Assembly (NCBI GenBank): GCA_902524655.1
Contig: CABZEG010000012.1
Span: 1-48,890 of the forward strand
Length of the DNA stretch: 48,890 bases
Origin: an uncultured Alphaproteobacteria bacterium
GTDB lineage: Bacteria > Pseudomonadota > Alphaproteobacteria > Rhodobacterales > Rhodobacteraceae
Direction of reading: 5' to 3'
Shown here piece after piece: positions 17,353 through 24,514 of the stretch. The notes beneath the pieces are model-generated. The model was given only the letters and a program-made list of their open reading frames with translations. It had not been told where the DNA came from and made no database searches. The position numbers and the translations under genes were made by a program. The first letter of the stretch is position 1. Each line of letters begins with the position of its first letter.

Positions 17353-18339
17353 ATGGCGCAAGAACACGATAACTCAATGATGGAAAACTTATACTGGTGG
17401 GGTGTGCCCACTCTCTTCAGATGTCCTCAGGAAAAAGTTTTAGGAAGCGATATTTCATTGGTGGGCGTTCCGCATTCCACAGGAAATGGGACAACGGAAA
17501 GAGACCAACATTTGGGGCCAAGAGCGCTTAGGAATATCTCAGCAATTGGTCGACGAGCACATTTAGATTTTGGAATAAATCCTTGGGAAATTGCAAAAAT
17601 TATTGATGCGGGTGACGTACCTTTCCCAAAGGCAAACGATAACGAAGATTGTATAGCGCAAATCACTAATTTTTTCAAAACAATAGATAATACCAACTCT
17701 AAACCTATCTCTATTGGGGGTGACCATTCCATAACTGGTGGGATAATTCAAGCTCTAGGAAAAGGCAAAATTTCGGATGGGAAGCCTGTTAGTTTGCTGC
17801 ATCTAGATGCGCATACTGATGTTTTTACGAAAGTCGATCATTTTTTAGGTTCAAAGAAGTCCGCCGCGCATTGGGGCGCTTATCTTGCTGATCAGGGTAA
17901 TGTTGATCCAAAATCATCTATGCAAATTGGTCTAAGAGGACACCCACGCACATTAGACTGGCTGGAACCAAGTTATGAGTACGGATACAACGTTGTCACA
18001 ATGAAAGAATTTAGGGAGAGGGGTCTTGAATCTGTTATCGCTCAAGCAAAACAAATACTCGATGGAAGGCCTGTATATATTACGTTTGATCTTGATTGCC
18101 TTGATCCAACAATAGCACCTGCTGTTGCAAATTTGGAAGCAAGCTCTAAAGGTTTTGATATAGATGAAGCAATAAGTTTAGTAAGGCTGACACGAGGCAT
18201 GAATGTCATTGGTGGAGATATTGTTTGTATGATGCCAACAAAAGATAGTCCAAATAATATAACTGCACATACAGCTATGGCTATAATGTTTGAGATGATA
18301 TGTGTAATGGCTGAAAACAAGAAAACTTCAAAAATGTGA
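17353..18339 (+). CDS. Ureohydrolase (agmatinase/arginase family)
   Basis: The 328-residue protein has the dimanganese ureohydrolase signature: GGDHSI at residues 122-127, HLDAHTD at 150-156 and FDLDCLDPTIAPAV from residue 245. Family enzymes hydrolyse a guanidino group to urea and an amine. The substrate-binding motif usually written as ExxP reads VCMMPTKD from residue 291, so the guanidinium-contacting glutamate is replaced by cysteine. That argues against plain arginase or agmatinase specificity. The start has GAGG eight bases upstream of the ATG. It precedes a TPR protein and N-methylglutamate-synthase-like genes, so its amine product may be tied to that nitrogen metabolism (inference). 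Confidence 0.85.
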   Translation: MAQEHDNSMMENLYWWGVPTLFRCPQEKVLGSDISLVGVPHSTGNGTTERDQHLGPRALRNISAIGRRAHLDFGINPWEIAKIIDAGDVPFPKANDNEDCIAQITNFFKTIDNTNSKPISIGGDHSITGGIIQALGKGKISDGKPVSLLHLDAHTDVFTKVDHFLGSKKSAAHWGAYLADQGNVDPKSSMQIGLRGHPRTLDWLEPSYEYGYNVVTMKEFRERGLESVIAQAKQILDGRPVYITFDLDCLDPTIAPAVANLEASSKGFDIDEAISLVRLTRGMNVIGGDIVCMMPTKDSPNNITAHTAMAIMFEMICVMAENKKTSKM

Positions 18340-18358
18340 AGTCATTTTTTGTTTTTTT
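18325..18358 (+). terminator. Intrinsic terminator after the ureohydrolase gene
   Basis: ACTTCA at 18325-18330 pairs with TGAAGT at 18337-18342 around AAAATG, followed by T runs at 18345-18350 and 18352-18358. The stop codon lies inside the hairpin's right arm. The stem is short, but the long U tract supports Rho-independent termination. Confidence 0.55.
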
Positions 18359-18403
18359 CAAGAATTTGACTAACTATATATCAAGAGTTCTAAGGAGACT
18401 GAT

Positions 18404-18934
18404 ATGATAATAAGGTTCTTAACGTTTGCGGCGTATGCTTTTTCGTTTTTCACCCTAGTGGGTGCTGGAGGGTTGCCCACCTCAAATTCAGGTGGAACAT
18501 CTTCAAGTAGTGGTTCATCCTCAAACAGTTATTCAGGGGGTGCCAGTAATCCCTTATCAAATCCCTTAACCGCCCTTGAATTAAAAAACGGTCTAAATAT
18601 GGTGCAATCGCTTGTCTATGGAAAAAAATACGAAAAGGCTGAAATTAAATTAATTTCACTGGAGGTAAAATTTCCACAAAACGCAGACATTCAGAATTAT
18701 TTGGGCTTTGTTAGCCGTAAAATGAATAAATTGGGGAAAAGTGATGCATACTATAAAAAGGCACTTCAATTAAACCCAATGCACAAAGGAGCCTTAGAGT
18801 ATCAAGGAGAGTTATTTCTACAATACAAAAATTTAGAAAAGGCAAATGCTAATCTGAAGTTGCTTGAACGAATTTGCGGTGTAAACTGTGACGAGTATAA
18901 AGATTTAAAAAAAGCTATTGAAAATTTTAAGTAA
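18404..18934 (+). CDS. Exported tetratricopeptide-repeat protein
   Basis: The 176-residue protein has an N-terminal hydrophobic signal (IIRFLTFAAYAFSFFTLVGAG), then a Ser/Gly/Asn-rich spacer of about 30 residues. Two to three TPR units follow, for example NADIQNYLGFVSRKMNKLGK and KSDAYYKKALQLNPMHKGALE. There is no clear lipobox cysteine after the signal, so a periplasmic protein is more likely than a lipoprotein. A CGVNC cysteine pair near the C-terminus could form a disulfide. It lies between the ureohydrolase terminator and the mgsA-like gene and is probably a separate unit with a scaffold role. Confidence 0.7.
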   Translation: MIIRFLTFAAYAFSFFTLVGAGGLPTSNSGGTSSSSGSSSNSYSGGASNPLSNPLTALELKNGLNMVQSLVYGKKYEKAEIKLISLEVKFPQNADIQNYLGFVSRKMNKLGKSDAYYKKALQLNPMHKGALEYQGELFLQYKNLEKANANLKLLERICGVNCDEYKDLKKAIENFK

Positions 18935-19003
18935 GATAAAAATTAAATAATTTTTCATGACATAATATTGTTTAAAGCTTGAAAATTTTGTATCGAGGTT
19001 GTT

Positions 19004-19900
19004 ATGTGTGGGATAGTTGGTCTATACGCAAAAAAAGAGAATATATATGCAAATCTAGGACTTCATCTATCAAAAATGCTCGAAAGTATGAGCGATAGAG
19101 GTCCCGATAGTGCTGGATTAGCGATTTTTGGGAAGCCAATTGCAAAGAGAGCTAAAATAATGGTTCAGTCTCAGTCCCCCGAAGATGATTTTCAAAAGCT
19201 AAAAAAGTTTTTATCTACTAAAAAAGAAGTATCCTTCAGTTTTGCATCTCATTCCACACATGCAGTCATAAAGCTTGACGTGAAGCAAAAAGATAAGGTT
19301 ATCAATCTAATTAATGATACCTTCCCCAATTTGAGAATATTAAGTGTTGGAAAAAAAATGGAAATTTATAAAGAGGTAGGCAAGCCGGCTGAAGTCGTAA
19401 AAAGATTTCAAATAGCTAAAATGAAGGGGACCCACGGTATTGGCCACACTCGTATGGCAACAGAATCCGCAGTTACAACACTTGGTGCGCATCCATTCTC
19501 TACAGGTGAAGATCAATGTTTGGTGCATAATGGGTCGCTATCAAATCATAACTCTCTTCGAAGAGAATTAATGAGAAAAGAGATGACTTTTGAAACAGAA
19601 AATGACTCTGAGGTAGCTGCCAGCTTTATTACTTACAGAATGAATAATGGAAAAACACTTAAGGAAGCTTTGGAAGGCGCCCTTGTAGAGCTTGATGGTT
19701 TTTATACTTTCGTAGTTGGTACAGAAAACGGTTTTGGCGTTCTAAGAGATCCGATCGCTTGCAAGCCCGCAGTACTCGCAGAGACATCTGATTATGTAGC
19801 TTTTGGGTCCGAGTATAGAGCATTAACCTCTTTGCCAAAAATAGAAAAGGCCAAAGTCTGGGAGCCAGAGCCCGCTACTGTTTATTTTTGGGGACATTAA
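19004..19900 (+). CDS. mgsA: N-methylglutamate synthase subunit A / GlxB-type glutamine amidotransferase
   Basis: The 298-residue protein starts with the Ntn-hydrolase nucleophile Cys2 in MCGIVGLYAKK. It carries DRGPDSAGLAIFG, GIGHTRMATES and LVHNGSLSNH, the class II glutamine amidotransferase signatures. The ending PATVYFW is typical of the small GlxB/MgsA proteins, which are much shorter than glutamate synthase. With the next two genes it would form N-methylglutamate synthase, making N-methylglutamate from glutamate and methylamine. The older name is methylamine-glutamate N-methyltransferase. Neighbours normally seen with it (gamma-glutamylmethylamide synthetase, N-methylglutamate dehydrogenase) are not in the window. 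Confidence 0.82.
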   Translation: MCGIVGLYAKKENIYANLGLHLSKMLESMSDRGPDSAGLAIFGKPIAKRAKIMVQSQSPEDDFQKLKKFLSTKKEVSFSFASHSTHAVIKLDVKQKDKVINLINDTFPNLRILSVGKKMEIYKEVGKPAEVVKRFQIAKMKGTHGIGHTRMATESAVTTLGAHPFSTGEDQCLVHNGSLSNHNSLRRELMRKEMTFETENDSEVAASFITYRMNNGKTLKEALEGALVELDGFYTFVVGTENGFGVLRDPIACKPAVLAETSDYVAFGSEYRALTSLPKIEKAKVWEPEPATVYFWGH

Positions 19901-19902
19901 AA

Positions 19903-20580
19903 ATGCATATTCTTGATTTTAACAAGTTGTCCTTGAGGGACATTAATAAGACTTTGCAAGGATCTATTAAAAATAGCTTTTTCTCGATAAGAAACCCAAA
20001 AGGAAGCCACGCGTTAGCTGTTGGTATCAATAAAAAGATTACTGTGAAAATTGTTGGTAGTGTTGGATATTACTGTGCAGGAATGAATAAATTTTCTGAT
20101 ATCAAAGTTGAAGGATCAGCTGGCCCAGGATTAGGCGAAAATATGATGTCAGGGAACATTAATGTTACCGGTGATGTAAGTCAATATGCAGGAGCCTCGG
20201 GGCATGGGGGAAGCATATTAGTCGGAGGAAATGCCTCTTCAAGATGTGGTATTTCAATGAAGGGTATAGACATCATCGTAAAGGGGAATGTTGGCCACAT
20301 GTCTGCCTTCATGGCACAAAAGGGGAATTTGGTTATTTTCGGTGATGCTGGACATGCTTTAGGGGATAGCATCTACGAAGCTAATATATATGTCGCAGGT
20401 GAAGTTGCCTCTTTAGGTGCAGATTGTATTGAGAAAAAAATGACAAGAAAGCATCTTAGTAATTTAAAAAATATTTTATCAAATGCTAATGTTTCTGATT
20501 ATAATCCAGATACCTTTAGGCGGTTTGGCTCTGCTCGTTCACTTTATAACTTTAATGTAGATAATGCTAAAATATATTAG
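19903..20580 (+). CDS. mgsB: N-methylglutamate synthase subunit B / GlxC-type GXGXG protein
   Basis: The 225-residue protein is a right-handed beta-helix of the glutamate-synthase alpha-subunit C-terminal type. Repeated glycine-rich turns are visible, such as GSVGYYCAGMN, GSAGPGLGENMMSGN, GASGHGGSILVGGNASSRCG and GDAGHALGDSIYEA. In this enzyme it forms the structural spine joining the amidotransferase and FMN subunits. The ATG at 19903 lies three bases after the mgsA stop; an earlier TTG at 19888 would overlap that gene. Order and spacing match mgsABC/glxBCD operons. Confidence 0.82.
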   Translation: MHILDFNKLSLRDINKTLQGSIKNSFFSIRNPKGSHALAVGINKKITVKIVGSVGYYCAGMNKFSDIKVEGSAGPGLGENMMSGNINVTGDVSQYAGASGHGGSILVGGNASSRCGISMKGIDIIVKGNVGHMSAFMAQKGNLVIFGDAGHALGDSIYEANIYVAGEVASLGADCIEKKMTRKHLSNLKNILSNANVSDYNPDTFRRFGSARSLYNFNVDNAKIY

Positions 20581-20589
20581 GAAAATTAC

Positions 20590-21906
20590 GTGAAAAAAAA
20601 ATCAATTACAGAACCAAGAACTTCGCATACTTTCGATGCATATACAAACTCTGAAATTAGAAGAGCAGCTGAGACTGGTATATATGACATAAGGGGAGGG
20701 GGGTCTAAAAGAATTTTACCAAACTTTGATGATTTATTATTTCTTGGAGCTTCGATTTCTAGGTATCCCTTAGAGGGTTACAGAGAGTCTTGCAATACAA
20801 AAGTGATCCTAGGCGACCGATTTAGTTCTAATCCTCTAAATCTTGAAATTCCAATTACTATAGCAGGAATGAGCTTCGGAGCTCTATCCGCGCAAGCAAA
20901 AGAGGCTTTAGGAAGAGGTGCTAGTTTGGTTGGAACATCGACAACAACGGGTGATGGGGGAATGACAAAAGAGGAAAGAGGTCATTCAAAACAGCTAGTC
21001 TATCAACTTCTCCCTTCTAGATACGGAATGAACCCTGATGATCTTAGAAAGGCAGATGCAATCGAAATCGTCGTAGGTCAAGGTGCGAAGCCAGGTGGTG
21101 GAGGAATGTTACTTGGTCAAAAAATAAATGATAGAGTTGCAGAAATGCGAACGCTGCCAAAAGGAATTGATCAAAGATCACCATGTAGGCATCCTGATTG
21201 GACAGGGCCAGACGATATGGAGATCAAGATACTTGAGCTGAGAGAAATTACTGGATGGAAGGTCCCTATTTTTGTAAAAGTTGCTGGTTCTAGGCCATAT
21301 TATGATGTGGCTCTAGCTGCCAAATCTGGTGCCGATGTCGTGGTTGTGGACGGAATGCAAGGAGGTACAGCAGCGACTCAAGAGGTATTTATAGAAAATG
21401 TAGGTATACCCACGCTGGCGTGTGTGAGACCTGCTGTTAGAGCATTACAGGAATTAGGCTTGCATAGAAAAGTGCAGCTGATTATTTCGGGAGGAATAAG
21501 GAATGGTGCTGATGTCGCAAAAGCATTGGCTTTAGGTGCTGATGCAGTATCGATTGGATCTGCTGCATTGATTGCGCTTGGAGACAATGATCCAAGGTAT
21601 CAGAAAGATTATGAAAAATTAGGTACAACAGCTGGTTCGTTTGATGATTGGCACGAAGGTCTCGATCCTGCAGGAATAACGACTCAAGACAAAAAACTGG
21701 CTAAGCGTTTAGACCCCAAGCTAGGGGGAAGGCGGTTGGCAAATTACCTTAACGTAATGACAATGGAAGCGCAAACCATTGCAAGAGCTTGTGGTAAAAA
21801 TGATCTTAGAAACTTAGAACCAGAAGATCTGTGCGCTTTAACGGTGGAGTCGGCTGCAATGGCTGGAGTACCATTAGCTGGAACCAACTGGATCCCTGGC
21901 ACTTAA
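20590..21906 (+). CDS. mgsC: N-methylglutamate synthase subunit C / GlxD-type FMN glutamate synthase subunit
   Basis: The 438-residue protein is an FMN-binding TIM barrel of the glutamate synthase family. It has PITIAGMSFGALSAQAKEAL, GTSTTTGDGGMT, VGQGAKPGGGGMLLGQK, VVVDGMQGGTAATQE and the phosphate-binding IISGGIRNGADVAKALALGADAV. A cysteine cluster for a 3Fe-4S site is not obvious except RACGKNDLRNLEPEDLCALT near the end. It starts at GTG 20590 with AGGA ahead, ten bases after mgsB. It reduces the imino intermediate in the synthase reaction. The downstream DNA ligase gene is convergent, so the operon ends here. Confidence 0.83.
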   Translation: MKKKSITEPRTSHTFDAYTNSEIRRAAETGIYDIRGGGSKRILPNFDDLLFLGASISRYPLEGYRESCNTKVILGDRFSSNPLNLEIPITIAGMSFGALSAQAKEALGRGASLVGTSTTTGDGGMTKEERGHSKQLVYQLLPSRYGMNPDDLRKADAIEIVVGQGAKPGGGGMLLGQKINDRVAEMRTLPKGIDQRSPCRHPDWTGPDDMEIKILELREITGWKVPIFVKVAGSRPYYDVALAAKSGADVVVVDGMQGGTAATQEVFIENVGIPTLACVRPAVRALQELGLHRKVQLIISGGIRNGADVAKALALGADAVSIGSAALIALGDNDPRYQKDYEKLGTTAGSFDDWHEGLDPAGITTQDKKLAKRLDPKLGGRRLANYLNVMTMEAQTIARACGKNDLRNLEPEDLCALTVESAAMAGVPLAGTNWIPGT

Positions 21907-23475
21907 TTATTCTAAAAAACTTTTTCTAATTTGCTCCAAAGTTTCTACTTCATTAGTAGGCTTATCCCACCTAATTCTTTTAAACCTAGGAAACCGTAAA
22001 GCAATTCCAGACTTATGTCTTTTACTCAAAGACATTTCATCAAATGCAATTTCTACGACCAATGTTTTTTCAACCTCTCTAACAGGTCCAAATCGGTTTA
22101 TAGTTTTTGATCTTACAAACTTATCTAATCTATTTAACTCTTCATAGGTAAAGCCGGAATATGCCTTGCCTATGGGAACAAGTTCCTTTTCTTTGTTAAA
22201 GACACCAAAAGTATAGTCTGAGTAAAAAGAACTCCGCTTTCCATGTCCTCTTTGTGCATACATAATTATCGCATCTACATTCTTTGGGTTTCTTTTCCAT
22301 TTAAACCATTTGCCACGTGGTCTCCCAGCAATATAAGGGCTGGAAACTGATTTGATCATTACACCTTCATGTATTTGCTTATCGGAAATATCTCTTATTT
22401 TGTCTAAAAATCTCCAGTCTTTAAACTCAATTGTTTCCGATAAAAACATTGGAGATCTATTCGTCCTAAAATAGGAATTGAGAACTTTTTTCCTTTCAAT
22501 AAGCGTTTTATCTCTCAAATCATCGCCGTTAAAAAACAAAACATCATATACTTTTATAAAACATGGGTTTGTTTTTATAAACTTTTCTGAAGGAGTTTTT
22601 TTGTTTAGCCTTTGCTGAAGATCGTTAAATGTTTTTGGTTCATTATTAATTCCAGCAAGTAATTCTCCATCTAGTACAAAATTACCTCGTATTGTCTTAA
22701 TGATTTCTGGAAAAGACTTAGAAACTTCATCGCCTGTCCTTGAATAAAGGCGACATCCTTCACCATGGCTTACAACTTGAACTCTAATTCCGTCCCATTT
22801 ATATTCAGCAACGAAATCTTTTGGATTTGCTGCTACCAAATCTTTTTCCATCACAAGCGGATGAGCAAGCATCATTGGATGAAATATGTCATAGATTGAA
22901 ATTTTCGGTTTACAACCCTTATTCTCAAGCCAGTAAAACAAATTAATGTAAGGAAAGTGTAACCCATGCCAAATCTTTTCAATTTCTTCAAGACCAACGT
23001 TGCCATAATTTGCTAATGCTTGCTTTACGAGCCTGCTCGATACCCCAATACGCAAGCTTCCTGTAAAAAGTTTAATAAAAGCCCATCTTTGATCAGCCGT
23101 ACTAATGTTTAGAATATTAATTATATAGTTCTTAAGCTCATCAGTTTTAGCCTTTTTTAGGTTTTCGAATAAAGAAGAAAGTCTCGGCATATTGCCACCT
23201 TTTTCTTGGTCCCATAACAAAGATATAGTTTCAGCTAAATCACCTACATAGTCGTAAGATAGGTCAAACAAGTGTTCGTCTTGCTTTTCTTTGATTAATT
23301 CTTTAAAGAATGAAGATTTGATGTTTTTAAAGTTAAGTGAACCGGTAAGTGCTGCCAAAGCATACCCTCGGTCGGGGTCAGGTGTTGAGCTAAAATACTG
23401 TTCTAATAGTGATAGTTTTCTGTTCCTTGAGCTCGTCAAAATAAGATCTGATAGTAAATTCGAAAAAGCTTTCAT
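21907..23475 (-). CDS. ATP-dependent DNA ligase of the Lhr-Core repair island
   Basis: The 522-residue protein has a helical DNA-binding N-terminus and then the nucleotidyltransferase core. The adenylated lysine is Lys226 in AEYKWDGIRVQV (motif I); YSRTGDEVS, VLDGELL, HEGVMIKSV and KWFKWKRNP give motifs Ia, III, IV and V. An OB domain follows. It seals 3'-OH/5'-phosphate nicks using ATP and is additional to the essential NAD-dependent LigA. Its ATG shares one base with the stop of the exonuclease-like gene, so the two are coupled. Together with the divergent Lhr and phosphoesterase genes it forms the four-gene cluster described in Pseudomonas putida. Confidence 0.88.
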   Translation of the reverse strand: MKAFSNLLSDLILTSSRNRKLSLLEQYFSSTPDPDRGYALAALTGSLNFKNIKSSFFKELIKEKQDEHLFDLSYDYVGDLAETISLLWDQEKGGNMPRLSSLFENLKKAKTDELKNYIINILNISTADQRWAFIKLFTGSLRIGVSSRLVKQALANYGNVGLEEIEKIWHGLHFPYINLFYWLENKGCKPKISIYDIFHPMMLAHPLVMEKDLVAANPKDFVAEYKWDGIRVQVVSHGEGCRLYSRTGDEVSKSFPEIIKTIRGNFVLDGELLAGINNEPKTFNDLQQRLNKKTPSEKFIKTNPCFIKVYDVLFFNGDDLRDKTLIERKKVLNSYFRTNRSPMFLSETIEFKDWRFLDKIRDISDKQIHEGVMIKSVSSPYIAGRPRGKWFKWKRNPKNVDAIIMYAQRGHGKRSSFYSDYTFGVFNKEKELVPIGKAYSGFTYEELNRLDKFVRSKTINRFGPVREVEKTLVVEIAFDEMSLSKRHKSGIALRFPRFKRIRWDKPTNEVETLEQIRKSFLE

Positions 23476-24464
23476 TATAGTTCACTTGTTTCATCTCTAT
23501 GTTGAAGAGAAAGTGGCTCAGCTTGAATTCCGTTTTTTTCGCACCAATATTTTAGAGCATCTTCTCTTCCGTGTGTTATCCAAACATTTTCTGCTCCAGT
23601 CTGTTTAATGGTATTAGTAAGCTCATTCCAATCAGAATGATCTGATATAACAAGAGGAATTTCAATTTGGCTTTGCTTAGCGCGCTGTTTAACTTGCATC
23701 CAGCCGGAAGCATAACATCTAGTAATATTTTCAAAACGTCGTGACCATCTATCCTTGAGTGCAGAAGGGGGTGCTACAATGATTTTCCCTTTAAAGTCTT
23801 TTTTGTTGTCTAAAGTAGCCTTTCTAAGAGTACCAAGCTTAATTCCTTTGCTTTGATAAAAGTCACACAATTTATCCATTGATCCATGAACAAAAATATC
23901 GTCTGAAAACCCTGCCTCTCGAAGAAGCCAGATAATTCTTTGTGCTTTACCAAGTGAATAGGCCCCAATTAAGAATGTATTTTCTCTATTTTTGGAAATA
24001 TTGTCCAGCAATCGATCAATTTCCATTTCTGGTTTATTAAATTTAAATATTGGCAATCCGAAGGTAGCCTCGGTAATAAGCAAATCACATGGAACGACCT
24101 CAAAGGGATCTAAATGTCGATCTAATATTGTTTTATAGTCCCCAGTAACAACAATTCTGTGCTTTGCTGTCTCTAGTAAAACTTGTGCGCTTCCCAATAT
24201 ATGTGCTGCAGGGTAAAACGTAACGCTTATCTTTCCTATTTTCACCGAATGCCCATATTTAATTGTCTGAAAACTGCTTGCACACTTCTCACCATATCTA
24301 ATTTTCATAATTTCAGAGGTTTCAGGAGTGCAGAGCACATGTTTGTGGCCTGCTCTTGCGTGATCGGCGTGCCCATGGGTTATTATTGCCCTTTCTACAG
24401 GAAAAAAAGGGTCTATATATGTATCGATGTCTCTAATATAAAGTTTGTTATCAATGGATATCAT
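23475..24464 (-). CDS. Metallo-beta-lactamase-fold DNA exonuclease (Exo) of the repair island
   Basis: The 329-residue protein has the metallo-beta-lactamase metal motif HGHADHARAGH early on. Next come AAHILGSAQVLLE, VVTGDYK, the GKIIVAPPSALKDRW segment, the VISDHSDWNEL histidine motif and VWITHGRED. These match the Artemis/SNM1/CPSF-like Exo proteins encoded beside ATP-dependent ligases. The first gene of the minus-strand pair, it starts 50 bases from the divergent Lhr gene. It would trim DNA ends or remove blocked termini before ligation. The family link is firm, the substrate inferred. Confidence 0.85.
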   Translation of the reverse strand: MISIDNKLYIRDIDTYIDPFFPVERAIITHGHADHARAGHKHVLCTPETSEIMKIRYGEKCASSFQTIKYGHSVKIGKISVTFYPAAHILGSAQVLLETAKHRIVVTGDYKTILDRHLDPFEVVPCDLLITEATFGLPIFKFNKPEMEIDRLLDNISKNRENTFLIGAYSLGKAQRIIWLLREAGFSDDIFVHGSMDKLCDFYQSKGIKLGTLRKATLDNKKDFKGKIIVAPPSALKDRWSRRFENITRCYASGWMQVKQRAKQSQIEIPLVISDHSDWNELTNTIKQTGAENVWITHGREDALKYWCEKNGIQAEPLSLQHRDETSEL

Positions 24465-24514
24465 ATTTAGAAAGATTAGTTATTGCTGTAAGTTTTAAAC
24501 ATAATCCAATTGAC

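Noticed and set aside
18481-18560. Ser/Gly-rich repeat as a tandem DNA repeat
   Set aside because: It is a low-complexity protein linker without a regular DNA unit.
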